DNA of 64,000 nucleotides from contig NC_134137.1 of assembly GCF_033958435.1 (NCBI RefSeq), forward strand, positions 175,287,501 to 175,351,500, given 5' to 3'. Numbering within the stretch: position 1 is the first letter of the stretch; the number at the start of each line of letters is the position of its first letter. This document shows, one piece after another, positions 1-11,229 of this stretch. A program made the translations under genes and the position numbers. Under the pieces are notes generated by a model that saw nothing but the letters and a program-made list of their open reading frames with translations, ran no database searches and was not told where the DNA came from. This DNA is from Carettochelys insculpta. Taxonomy: Eukaryota; Chordata; Testudines; Carettochelyidae.

Positions 1-573
1 AAGCAATCTGCATAACCCTAGCGAATTAGAAAGTAAATATCATTGTCAGATTAATTCCTGCAAACGAAATGCAGAGGTTACAGCAACTGCGGTCCTCCTT
101 CATCTCAATACGCCACAAGATTGTTGTAACCAAGATGTCTCTTGAGACAGAGTATTTTTTCTTCCTGCATTGCATACCTAGAATTTGCAGGTTATGCTGA
201 TTGAACTGTAGCAGTGCTGTGATTGGAAGCGGAGCAAGCATATGGCTCTCACCGTCAAGGTTTTGTGCTATCAGCCCATACTGCATTTCTTGTGCCCTTG
301 CTTTACATGTGTGTCACTTTCGTAACACTGGTAGGGAAAAAATATGCAGAGAGAAACCTGTGGAATTTGGCAACCATGTGTGAGGTCAGTGGTTAACAAT
401 ATGTCTCGTGGGCAGTACATAGATCCCTGATGGGTTGCATGGGGCCCATAAGCCACTGGTTGCCCGCTACTGGGTCACAGGCTAGATCAACAAAGGGACT
501 TACAAAGTGGGAGCCTCAACCCCAAGTTAGGCACAGAGGCTCCTTTTTTAATGTTTGGAGGCAGTTATGTGCC
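1..573. other. No gene seen; anonymous intergenic DNA
   Basis: Only short reading frames on both strands, none with a recognisable domain, splice pattern or codon bias. The stretch at about 500-570 resembles an old decayed repeat (related wording recurs near 1100-1140), but the match is too weak to name a family. Confidence 0.6.
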
Positions 574-576
574 TTA

Positions 577-1012
577 GGCCATGTCTGCACTGGCCCAAAA
601 CTTGGAAATGGCCATGCAAATGGCCATTTTGAAGATTACTAAAGAAATGCTGACATACATATTCAGCGCCTCATTAGCATGTGGGTGGCTGTGGCACTTC
701 AAAATTCCCATGACTCGCTGCCGCACAGCTCATCCAGACAAGGATCCTTTTCAAAAGGACCCCACCAACTTCAAAATCCTCTTATTCCTACCAGCAGATA
801 GGAATAAGGGGATTTTGAAGTTCCCGGGGTCTTTTCAAAAAGGACCCCCATCTGGACGAGCCACGCAGCAGCAAGCCGTGGGAATTTTGAAGTGCCACAG
901 CCACCCAGATGCTAATGAGGCACTGAATATGTATGTCAGCACTTCTTTAGTAATCTTCAAAAAGTCCATTTGCATGGCCATTTCCAAGTTTTGGGCTGGT
1001 GTAGACGTAGCC
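577..1012. mobile_element. Palindromic MITE with TTA target duplication
   Basis: A 436-bp foldback element. The left half is repeated in reverse complement in the right half almost to the centre. The ends read GGCCATGTCTGCAC and GTGTAGACGTAGCC. Both sides are flanked by TTA (574-576 and 1013-1015), the classic PIF/Harbinger target duplication. Each arm carries the motif ATGCTAATGAGG or its complement. The 154-codon frame running through it is a by-product of the palindrome and not a gene. Assignment to Harbinger rests on the TSD and ends, not on coding sequence. Confidence 0.85.
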
Positions 1013-1405
1013 TTAGAATGGGATCCACAAAAGCCAGCAAGATGAACAGACAGCCAGCTAAGGCAACAAAAGGAAATGCAAAGGAGAGAGGTGGCTCCTA
1101 AGACCCACTCCTTAAAGGAATTTAGGTGCCAAACCTGGGCTGTAGGAAGTCACCTCATAAGAACATAAGAACAGCCATACTAGGTCAGACCAAAGGTCCA
1201 TCTACCCAGTATCCTGTCTGCCGACAGTAGCCAATGCCAGGAGCCCCAGAGGAGGTGAACTGAAGACAATGATCAAGCAATTTGTCTCCTGCCATCCATC
1301 TGCCGCCTTCGACAAAAGGCTAGGCACCATACCTTATCCCTTGCTAATAGCCATCTATGGACCTAACCTCCAAACATTTATCAAGCTCTTTTTTAAACTC
1401 TGTTA

Positions 1406-2115
1406 AGCTGCGTCTACACGTGCACGCTACTTCGAAGTAGCGGCAGTAACTTCGAAATAGCTCCCGTCACGTCTACACGTGTTGGGCGCTATTTCGAAGT
1501 TGAAATCGACGTTAGGTGGCGAGACGTCGAAGTCGCTAACCCCATGAGGGGATGGGAATAGCGCCCTACTTCGACGTTCAACATCGAAGTAGGGACGTGT
1601 AGACGATCCGCGTCCCGCAACATCGAAATAGAGGGGTCCTCCATGGCGGCCATCAGCTGGGGGGTTGAGAGATACTCTCTCTCCAGCCCTTGCGGGGCTC
1701 TGTGGTCACCGTGGGCAGCAGCCCTTAGCCCAGGGCTTCTGGCTGCTGCTGCTGCAGCTGGGGGTCCGTGCTGCATATACAGGGTCTGCAACTAGTTGTT
1801 GGCTCTGTGTATCTTGCACTGTTTAATGAAAGTGTGTCTGGGAGGGGCCCTTTAAGGGAGCGACTTGCTGTTGAGTCCGCCCCGTGACTCTGTCTGCAGC
1901 TGTGCCTGGCTCCCTTATTTCGATGTGTGCTACTTTGGCGTGTAGACGTTCCCTCGCTGTGCCTATTTCGATGTTGGGCTGAGCAACGTCGAAGTTGAAC
2001 ATCGACGTTGCCAGCCCTGGAGGACGTGTAGACGTTATTCATCGAAATAGACTATTTCGATGTCGCAACATCGAAATAAGCTATTTCGAAGTTGGGTGCA
2101 CGTGTAGACGTAGCC
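1406..2115 (+). mobile_element. 710-bp Harbinger-type MITE, copy 1 (nested in CR1)
   Basis: The ends read AGCTGCGTCTACACGTGC and GCACGTGTAGACGTAGCC. The target duplication is TTA at 1403-1405 and 2116-2118. The uninterrupted sister CR1 at 48801-48815 gives the empty site, so the insertion boundary is directly visible. Long runs of TTCGAA/ATCGAA-type motifs lie within about 200 bp of each end. The centre holds a (GCT)n/(CAG)n-like segment that creates two spurious overlapping frames of 100-105 codons. It is about 98-99% identical by eye to the copy at 31222-31931. Confidence 0.9.
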
Positions 2116-3469
2116 TTAGAGTCCTGGCCTTCACAGTGTCCTCTGGCAAAGGAGTTCCACAGGTTGACTGTGCACTGTGTGAAGAAAAACTTTCTTTATT
2201 AGTTTTGAACCTGCTACCCATTAATCTCATTTGGTGTCCTCTAGTTCTTATATTATGGGAACAAGTAAATAACTTTTCTGTATTCACTTTCTCCACACCA
2301 TTCACGATTCTATATACCTCTATCATATCGCCCCTCAATCTCCTCTTTTCTAGACTGAAAAGTCCCAGTCTCTCTAGCCTCTTCTCATATGGGACCCGTT
2401 CCAAACCCTTAATCATTTTAGTTGCCCTTTTCTGAACCTTTTCTAATGCCAATATATCTTTTTTGAGGTGACGAGACCACATCTGCATGCAGTACTCAAG
2501 ATGTGGGTGTACCATAGTTTTATATAGGGGAAGTAAGGTATTCTTTGTCTTATTTTCTACCCCTTTTTTAATTATTCCTAACATCCTAGTTGCTTTACTG
2601 ACTGCCACTGAACACTGCGTGGATGTTTTCAGAGAACTATCCACTATAATTGCAAGATCCCTTTCCTGATCTGTTGTAGCTAAATTTGCCCTCATCATAT
2701 TGTATGTATAATTGGGATTATTCTTACCAATGTGCATTACCTTACACTTACCCACATTAAATTTCATTTGTCATTTTGCTGCCCAATCACTCAGTTTGCT
2801 GAGATCTTTTTGAAGTTCTTCACAGTCTTCTTTGGTTTTGACTATCCTGAACAGTTTGGTGTCATCTGCAAACTTTGCCACCTCACTACTTACCCCTTTC
2901 TCTAGATCATTGATGAATAAGTTGAACAAGACTGGTCCCAGGACTGACCCTTGCGGAACGCCACTAGTTACCCCCTTCCATTGTGAAAATTTACCATTTA
3001 TTCCTACCCTTTGTGTCCTGTCTTTTAACCAGTTCCCAACCCATGAAAGGATCTTTCCTCCTATCCAGTGACCACCTAATTTACATAAGAGCCTTTGGTG
3101 AGGGACCATGTCAAAGGCTTTCTGGAAATCTAAGTATACTATGTCTACTGGATTCCCCCTGTCCGCATGCTTGTTAACCCCTTCAAAGAACTCTAATAGA
3201 TTAGTAAGACACAACTTCCCTTTACAGAAACCATGTTGACTTTTGTTCAACCAATCAAGTTCTTCTACGTGTCTGACAATTTTATTCTTTACTATTGTTT
3301 CTACTAATTTACCCGGTACTGACGTTAGACTTACCAGTCTGTAACCTCCCGCTATCTGAGATTCTAGCCAGATATGCTTTCCAGTGGTCAGATCCCTAAA
3401 GCCTTTTCTGTCTTTATCCCTAAATGACTTACCCAAGTTCAAAGAAAGAGTTGGTGCCAGAGGTGGCAT
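2099..3469 (-). pseudogene. CR1 reverse transcriptase, C-terminal part, one in-frame stop
   Basis: This is the C-terminal half of the CR1 ORF2 reverse transcriptase. Visible motifs in order are the LTNLLEF and DFQKAFD region, the GVPQGSVLGP box, the FADDTKLF catalytic box (the FADD form of the YxDD motif), and then the LINE thumb region with the CKVMHIG motif. The frame from 3469 is open except for one TGA near 2768-2770 that replaces an expected Trp codon (the context reads DWAAK-stop-QMKF). The last CR1 codons lie on the other side of the nested MITE: complementing 1381-1405 gives TEFKKELDKC, the normal CR1 C-terminus. It is non-functional because of truncation, the stop and the insertion. 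Confidence 0.92.
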
Positions 3470-3476
3470 TAGAACT

Positions 3477-4840
3477 TAGGACTGTACCTGCTTTTATCAA
3501 GGACCAACCTGGAACATTTTGCTTCAGAGCTAGTTTAACGGAAAAAAAAAAAACCCTGCTCATTAAAAATAAAAGCATCTAAATATGTAAATGTTATAAA
3601 CAATTATATGAGACTGAGATAACCAAGCAATTTCAGAGCCATGCCATTTTATAGACTGGACGATAAACATGAGGAACTATGATTTTATGTGCGGTTATAT
3701 AATCTTCTTGTACTGTATTTTGTACATCACTGATAATTTTATTACAGTTTGGAATTTTAAAAAAACCAGCAATAAATGCATTCATCTTTTTCTCCCTGTC
3801 ATTGTACCCATTAGATTCCATACCAAGTGCTTAACTTCAGCATCTTTTCTCTAATTTCTTGCTGGTGCTTCAGCTTTGACATGTATATTTGTTGTCTTTT
3901 TTCTGTCTCAGAAGATTCTTAGAATCAGTCTTCATTCATTCAGTAAATATTTTGTGTTGTTTACTCTATCTGTGAATAAATCATATGGCTTTCTGTGCAT
4001 CATCTGTGGTTGTGAGATCATTTCTGTAAGTGCCACTGACTCGCAGACTAAGAATTCATCCCTGAATATGAGCAGTGATTGATTCTCTTGTCTACGGCAA
4101 TCCTGTGCTCTTGTCTGACTCAGCCAAGCTGAGCAGTAAGACGAAATAAGCAGGATTTATTCCTCCCTTCAACTATCACAATCACATTGTAAGAGTTCAT
4201 GAGCCAGACACAGCCTAAGATCTACACTAACTTGTGCACACAAGACCTGATTCAACACCTACTGAAGACAACAGAATGCTTCTCTTTCTAGCCCAGAGAA
4301 CCTGGTTCAGCTCCCTACAGGTGGAAAGTCCAATAAGGAGGAAGGATGTTGCAAAAGGGAAAATGGCCAGTGTCCACAACCTGCTTCCCAGTGGGGGCCC
4401 ATAAGACACCCAAACAGCCTGAAAAGGGTCAAGTGCTAGTCAGGGAGATGTGAGCACATTCACTGGGAGAAAGGTTGATTTAACATATCCCTATAATAAC
4501 TCAAAGCTGCCTTACTTGACAGAAAATCCTATGACAGAGTGTAGATGGTACCACTGCCAGATGCCCCTCTGGGTGTACACATTGTGTTGCTTAGGAGAAC
4601 CATTTCCCTACACTTGAGCTGTTGAGTCGAAGGCCTGGCTAATCACAAACATGTCTTCTCCTGTATCGTCTGCCAAAAATCAGTCATTTACCTGTTGTTT
4701 CAAAGAGAACCCTCATCTCTTTATCATTTTAAAAACTTTCATTATTTATCTTACTGGAGCACATAAGCCTAAATCAATATGAGCTCCCATTGTGCCAGGC
4801 AGGGTAAAAACATCATAGGGGACAGCCCTACCAAGAAGAG
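3477..4840. other. No gene seen; A+T-rich DNA
   Basis: Short frames only. A 12-base A run lies near 3541-3552. No splice-site-flanked exon or known repeat could be identified. Confidence 0.5.
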
Positions 4841-4859
4841 CCCCTCCATCGAAGTAGAA

Positions 4860-5000
4860 AAGTAGGCCTTACCCCTATTTTTCAAATTAGGAACTGAGAA
4901 ACAGATGGACTAATTGACATGCCAAAGGTCACAAACGATGTCCGTGGAAGAACTAGAAACTGAGTCCATAGCTTCTAAGGCTAAAGCTTTGAACACAGGG
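4860..5000 (+). repeat. MIR SINE relic
   Basis: The order of wording (a TTTTTCAAATTAGGAACTGAG-like block, then CCAAAGGTCACA, then GTGGAAGAACTAGAAACTGAGTCC) follows the MIR core. The copy is diverged and its ends are indistinct. MIR is an ancient amniote SINE, so this is a fossil. Confidence 0.7.
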
Positions 5001-5010
5001 GAAGCATTGC

Positions 5011-6120
5011 GTCTCTAAGGCGTAGTGTTCCGTTTCCTAATTCAATGCCAATTTCATCACTGTACCACCTGAAAAATACCTTACATGTTCACTGAGTAAA
5101 ATGGAAACCTAACACTAAATTCCCTTTGCATTGTCAGGGTTCTATATGTTCACCTCTCATGAACAAAGACAGGAATTCAGCATTTTAGTGCCACTGCACA
5201 CCTGATGAGAAGTCTAGTTTTGGCAAAGAACTTGTTTGCTTTTATGAAGTAAGGTGCGTGTTAGTAAAGCTTTACTTTGTCTGGGGCATATCAGTAACTA
5301 TTTACAAAAGGATTGAAACTGATGGAAGTTCATAACACAAATATTTCACTTAAACCGCAGGGTACAGTTCTGTACCTGGTGCTTCAGCCATCCGACCTTT
5401 TCCAAAGGCATTCCTAGAGTACACCAGTTGTTCTATGAACAGTTGCTACCCATTCTTTCACACTCACTTACTGTGACAGCTATCATGGTGCCTTCAGAAA
5501 AAAAGGCTTTTCTTGTTTAACCTTAGTGCCTGTGGCAAATGATCCACAAGTGAGTGAAGCAAAACACTTCCCTTCCTACTACCATTTTCCTGTTTTCACC
5601 TGCTCTTCATCTTTTTCAAATGGGTGTTTTGGCACCTGGGAAGAAATTGCCCATTTCTCCTTCTGCTCCCTCCACCACTGGCAAGCCCTACTTCTAGTTG
5701 ATAAATGACAAATTACAGCAAGGGAGGGGAGGGAAATGTTAGTTGGTTTTCTTTGTTTGTTTTAGCTCTGTTATGGTATTTTTAAAGTATTCCCACAGAG
5801 CCACCTATTTTTTCTTTTTATCTCCCATTGCAAATTCTCCCACCTGCAGAGTCTTCCTTTATCTGCCCTAGAAGAGGTGGGAGATGGAAAGGAAGGAGAA
5901 TGCTCCCTTTTTTAAACAGAGGAAGGAGAGCTGTACTCTCTCTCTCCCCCAGACCCTTCACACGCAGGCACACACAAACACACACACATGCACGATCCTC
6001 CTTAATTTGTTCCCTACTCAACAACCCTTAGTTTCTGGATCGACTGGCAAAGCAGAGACTTCCATGGCATCAATGGCTCAGCACCACTAATTGCTAACTG
6101 TCTGGAATGAGACAAGTCTC
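5011..6120. other. No gene seen; contains a CA microsatellite
   Basis: Nothing coding is recognised. An imperfect (CA)n tract occupies about 5957-5992, next to a CT-rich stretch at 5934-5950. Confidence 0.5.
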
Positions 6121-6128
6121 TGTGATGT

Positions 6129-6432
6129 CACTAGAGTTATCTCTATACTAAACCAAGAAAGTTGACCTCAGGTACACAATTTTAGCTTCACCAAATGTGT
6201 AGCAAAAATCACCCTATCTGCACTCGGCTAACTTGTCTGTCTATACAGGGGAAGGTTGACGGGAGAGTTTCTCCTTTTGACCTCCCATAGTCCTCACATC
6301 TTGCAAGGAGTTCAGGGGTCAACTGCAACCCCTGAGAGCTCGATTTTGCACATCCAGACTAGGCACATGAAATCAAACCCCGAAGAGTGACCCTGAGTGG
6401 GTCAGTTTTCTGTGGTAGTGTAGATAAACCCT
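6129..6432. mobile_element. Probable MITE, diverged
   Basis: The left edge (TTATCTCTATACTA) and right edge (GTAGTGTAGATAAACCCT) are inverted relatives of the TCTACACTA terminal core used by other elements here. The interior (GAGAGTTTCTCC, then GACCTCC, then CGATTTTGCACATCC) resembles the elements at 47894 and 54951. Ends and target duplication are not exact. Confidence 0.5.
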
Positions 6433-6587
6433 GGATTAGCACTTAACAGCTTGAGGGGAAGATGCCAAGAGACAGACATTCATGATCTCACAAAGTCCCT
6501 TGTAACTGACTAGGATGTCAAAGCCTGAAGCCTCTGCTTCAGCACGCGTAACTTCCTGTGGTGGTGTCAAGGGCTATCTAGGGTTAC

Positions 6588-6772
6588 CATATCTGAACTT
6601 TCAAAAAAGAGGACACCCCCAAGAGGGAGCATGTCTGTACCACTATCTCATAGCTCACCTTGTACTAATTTCTTATTGTGTATATAGTACATTAATACGA
6701 GGTGAGCTGGTAGAAACTGATACACATACACTCCCTCTCAGGGGTGTCCTCTTTTTTGAAAGTTCAGATATG
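6588..6772. mobile_element. Palindromic MITE with perfect 32-bp inverted termini
   Basis: Bases 6588-6619 and 6741-6772 are perfect inverted repeats over 32 positions, beginning CATATCTGAACTTTC. The interior continues as an imperfect palindrome to the centre near 6680. There is no coding capacity. The TIR does not share the TGTCTACAC core of the other MITEs, so this is a separate family; the superfamily is not assigned. Confidence 0.85.
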
Positions 6773-6799
6773 ATAATATATGACACTTTGACACGACTG

Positions 6800-8522
6800 A
6801 CACATCTCTAGCTTTCTGGGACAATTTCAAGGCAGATCGCTGGGCAGTGGTTGTCCATTATGCACTTCTTACCTTGCTGCACTGACGTGAAGGCACTTAT
6901 TTTTTTCTAAGATCCCTGGGTCAGCACCACTAGTAGAGTGGGATGATGCCTGGCTACATAATATACAGGCCTTTGTGAATTACTGACTCATCAATTGCCA
7001 CCAGATGTCCTGATTCACTAAGATTGTCCCAGTTGCAAGGGAAAGTCCCATAATGCTGTTAGCCCTCAGGATTTGTTCCACCTTCATCAGAATGCTGAGA
7101 CAACCGGTCACTTCCTCGACCTCAGTGAGAACAGGAGGTAGACACAGGGTGCATGGCAAGAACCGTTTCCTGTGTGAAGGTGAGAGCAGGGAGGAACGGA
7201 TCTGAGAGGCGCGGCTCAGGCATCACTAGTGCTTTTTCATGATAGGAAAACAAACAAGAAACCAAACAAGAGCGGACAGAGCCATGGCTCTTTTCAGGGG
7301 AGACGGAGAAGAGCAGGCTCTGAGACGCTGCTGACTGAAGTAAAAGGACCCAATGCAGAAAGAGGATTGGTTGGGGGCTGAGGCTTCCTGTAAACCCAGA
7401 AGAGCAGAGGTGGGTCACATAGGGCCAGATGCAGCACCGGGGCCCGTAGACAGGAGTAGAGTGGAATTAATTGGTTTGGGGAAGATGGGCAGTATTAACT
7501 GGCTTGTAAGATAACTGACTTAATAGCTTTATTTGGGCAGAACTTACTTATTGGATTGGGGGGCAGGAAGAGAGGCAAGTGAGAACTTGGCCCTGCAGAT
7601 GAGATGAGGCTGCGTAAGGTGGAGTTGAAAGAAGAGAAAGGGAGTGAACAAGAAACATGTTGCTCTGCTGGCCAGGCTGGAAATTGATGACAGCTGGTGA
7701 GGAAGAGCTGCAGACCTACCTGTTCGGGACCCTGGCCTGTCCCAGCAAGTGAGTGAGTGAGGGAAGCAGGCATGAGTAGGAATGTCTGGGGCCCAGGAGG
7801 TGGGAGGTCTGAGTTGGCTGGGGAGGTGGCCAACATAGAGGACTCAAGGCTACAGATGGCAGAAAGATTGTGGTGGAGGGAAAGCATCAGTTCGGATGAG
7901 AAGAGTCTGGTTTTTGTATTTTATCAACTGGCCAGCTAGCAGTGCCTTATTGTCTCCCCTACCCACTTCCTGCTGCTGGGTAGCAGTCCTTGGGTTTCAC
8001 TGTGTAAGCCTGGTCACCCAGGGCCTGCATCCTTAGCCGGGTAGGTGGCTGTGGAAGCAGAAGTCTGTGAGGTAGCTAAGTGAGGTGACCAGGAGCTAAA
8101 GGGGATTGAGGAGGGGAGGAAGTGCTTCATAATTCTGATGACGTTATGTCATCTTAGAGAGAGAGAGCTGTGGTGAAATTATGCAGCAGGGTGTGGTGGG
8201 GAGGACAGGGCACAGGAATGACAAGGGAATAAATGCACATGAAAGACATCTATGACCCTGAGCAGGTGCCAAGCAAAGTGAGAGTGAGGATGTAAATGTG
8301 GTGCTACAGGAACAACCCTTGTGCACTTTATCCTGTCCCCACCTTCACACCCCCCACTATGGAAAGCTTGAAGGGCAGAAGGACCCAGGAGGGCCATTCT
8401 CTTTCGATACTGACTAGGAGAAGGGAAGAGCTTTTCCTTTCCCCTGAAGGGGAGGGAAGGTTTGAAGTAGCAGGGTCTGTCTCTTTCCCTGTCAGTTCCC
8501 TAGGGAGAGCCAGCAGGGAGAC
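6800..8522. other. No gene seen
   Basis: Moderately G+C-rich in 7100-8500, with several 60-130 codon frames on both strands. None shows a domain, signal peptide or splice context. I found no repeat family that I can name. Confidence 0.5.
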
Positions 8523-8525
8523 ATA

Positions 8526-9236
8526 GGCTACGTCTACACGTGAAGCCTACATCGAACTAGCTTATTTCGATGTAGCGACATCGAAATAGGCTATTTCGAT
8601 GAATAACGTCTACACGTCCTCCAGGGCTGGCAACGTCGATGTTCAACTTCGACGTTGGGCAGCACCACATCGAAATAGGCGCTGCGAGGGAACGTCTACA
8701 CGGCAAAGTAGCACACATCGAAATAAGGGTGCCAGGCACAGCTGCAGACAGGGTCACAGGGTGGACTCAACAGCAAGCCTCTCCCTTAAAGGGCCCCTCC
8801 CAGACACAGTTGCACTAAACAACACACGATACACAGAGCCGACAACTGGTTGCAGACCCTGTGCATGCAGCATGGATCCCCAGCTGCAGCAGCAGCAGCC
8901 AGAAGCCCTGGGCTAAGGGCTGCTGCACACGGTGACCATAGAGCCCTGCAGGGACTGGAGAGAGAGCGTCTCTCAACCCCTCAGCTGATGGCCGCCATGG
9001 CGGACCCCGCTATTTCGATGTTGCGGGACGCGGATCGGCTACACGTGCCCTATTTCGATGTTCAACTTCGAAGTAGGGCGCTATTCCCATCCCCTCATGG
9101 GGTTAGCGGCTTTGACGTCTCGCCACCTAACGTCGATGTTAACATCGAAATAGCGCCCAACACGTGTAGCCGTGACGGGCGCTATTTTGAAGTTAGTGCC
9201 TCTACTTTGAAGTAGCGTGCACGTGTAGACATGGCT
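8526..9236 (-). mobile_element. 711-bp Harbinger-type MITE, copy 2 (inverted)
   Basis: Same family as 1406-2115 in the opposite orientation. The ends are GGCTACGTCTACACGTG and CACGTGTAGACATGGCT. It is flanked by ATA on both sides (8523-8525 and 9237-9239). It keeps the subterminal TTCGAA/ATCGAA motif arrays and the CAG-repeat-like centre. It is more diverged than copies 1 and 3 are from each other. Confidence 0.9.
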
Positions 9237-9239
9237 ATA

Positions 9240-10361
9240 GTGTCCTGCAGTAAACAAAGGGTGTAGGAGAGGTAGCTAAAAGATTCCCACCTCAGACAGT
9301 TCTTCTGCCATCAAGTACTAGTGCTGCATCACCTGCTGATGGAAAGGCTGGAAGCCGCAAAGTGCCCCAGCAGATATAACTCCCCTCTGCTGCTCACAAT
9401 GGAAATTTGGCTGCTTGATGTGTCATTCCCCCAAGCAGCAAAGAGGCAGGTGGGAAGGGAACTCTGCAAGGAGCTCAGCTCCCTTACTGCTGGAGAGGGC
9501 TTGAAGGGAGAACACTTGACTTTTAAAGAAACTGCTGCCTTCCCTCTGCAGGCCTCTTCCTATAATCTGCCTCCCCAACTCTTCTATTCCATCTTCCCCT
9601 CCCCACAGTCCCTTACTGAAATCCTTTCTAACACCTTCTTACTGGGGTCCAGCCAAATTCATGATGTGTTTTCAGGCTTGACACAACCTCTTCTAAGAAA
9701 ACCAAGTGAATTCATTCACCATTAAAATTTAGTGCAATACCCACAGTTGATAGTGCCTGTAATGGATATGTACAGTACTTTAACATTAGTTTATAAAGGG
9801 TGCCCATTATGAGTCATTTAATAGATAAGCAATGTGTCCTACCTGTTAGTGAGGCGAATAGAATAAAAGTGACTGGAATAAATTTCTGGAAGCTATCCAT
9901 TGGAGCATTTTTTCTTGCAACCTAGGACAAAAAGGCATCCAGTTGTCAATGAATAGTTATAAGGAGCTACCCAACATGAGTCATGGAAGAAATCAGTAAG
10001 GTTTTGAGGCAGGTTTTATAATGCTGTAGCATTTAAACATTTGTCCTTTCTTGTCCTGTACTATACATATGTGGGGGAGATTAAAGGCATCAGGGAGACC
10101 CTAGGATAATGAAAGTAGGTCATGGCAGCTGGGAGAAATAATTCTGAGTTGGCTGCAACCAAATGTGTACTTAGAGTACATTGTCCATGCTGCTGGTAGG
10201 GTTCTGGTGACTGAAGAACTCTATGGTCACTCAGGTAACTGTCTTCTAGCTCTGGCACTTGGATGTGGTTTGTTTCATGCCTGAGGCTGCCCAACAGATG
10301 TGTTTAATCAGTATAGCCCAGGTTCTCTCACTACATCTCTGCTCTGGCCAACAACACACAC
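9240..10361. other. No gene seen
   Basis: One 134-codon frame (9321-9725, plus) has no recognisable motif and no conserved-looking composition. The remainder is A+T-rich and unremarkable. Confidence 0.5.
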
Positions 10362-10741
10362 TTTGGCTACGTCTACACTATGAGATAAAATCAAATTTAT
10401 TAAAATTGATTTTGTAACACAGGATTTTATAAATTCAAATTTGACTATCCTCACCTCCCCGCATGCTCCTCACAAAGTCGATTTATTGCTGCCACACTCA
10501 ATCGGCAAACATCAACTGTTGCAGCATGGCACTGTGGGAATCTATCTCACAGTTCCCTCATCCCTGTAGCATCCTGGGTACGCTCTCTGGTATTTGACAT
10601 TATCTTCCCACTTGCATTGCCCTCCAACATCCATTTTTCCAGTTGAAAAGAAGGAAAAGTAGGACATCAACAAAGGTGGCAAAGTTAAATCACTTCTGTA
10701 ACTGAATTATCAAGGATTTTATAAAAATCAACAAGTGTGTG

Positions 10742-10905
10742 GGCTTGTCTACACTACCACCTTCCTTCGAAGGAAAGATGGTAATTAGGGTAGTGGGAGT
10801 TTACTAATGAAGTGCTGCCGTGCATAGGCAGCACTTCATTAAGCAAATTGCCCCCCGTGGCAACTCTGAAGTTTTAAACTTCTAAGTACCAGCATGTGTC
10901 TAGCC
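10742..10905. mobile_element. Short MITE nested in the 2.0-kb element
   Basis: The ends GGCTTGTCTACACTACC and (inverted) GGCTAGACACATGCTGG are related. The middle, AAGTGCTGCC then GGCAGCACTT, is a short palindrome around 10813-10840. No exact target duplication is visible. Confidence 0.55.
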
Positions 10906-11229
10906 TCGGCTTGTGTCTTCTCAACTGGCCATCCACTGACTGTCCCCTCATCCCTTGATTGCATCTGATCCCTGAAAGTAATACAGGGTCAACGAAAAGC
11001 GTGAAGAAAGAGTAGATAGTAAAAATTGGGAAAAAAGAGATCTGCTGAGGAGAGGGGTTTTGGGTTCCCAATTCATTATACAGCTTCTGTGCACAGTTGG
11101 TATTCTCGGCTGGCCATCCACCAACTCTTCCCTGCATGAAGGAGTCCAAAGTTAGAAGAAAGAGGCTAGGAAAGGCTAGGAAAAAGAGATTTTTGTCTTC
11201 CCTCTTCACTACAAAGATATTACCAACGT

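Larger units (their letters stand above)
1155..3476 (-). mobile_element. 5'-truncated CR1 LINE, interrupted by a MITE
   Basis: A minus-strand CR1-type non-LTR retrotransposon. The 3' UTR lies at 1155-1405, containing the CR1-typical ATAAGAACATAAGAAC tail and downstream wording that recurs at 48546. The coding body lies at 2119-3476. The element is split by a 710-bp MITE at 1406-2115. The 5' part (endonuclease and N-terminal RT) is absent, as usual for CR1. Confidence 0.92.

Noticed and set aside
581..1045. 154-codon plus-strand frame
   Set aside because: It lies on a palindromic MITE; the frame is a mirror-image by-product with no domain.
1489..2042. Overlapping frames of 100 and 105 codons, seen again in copies at 8599, 21962 and 31305
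   Set aside because: They recur because the 710-bp MITE recurs. The Ala/Gln runs come from the CAG-like centre, and no protein family is recognisable.
5957..5992. CA tract as a CRISPR-like or tandem regulatory array
   Set aside because: It is a plain dinucleotide microsatellite without spacers. No CRISPR array, tRNA or rRNA gene was found in the window.
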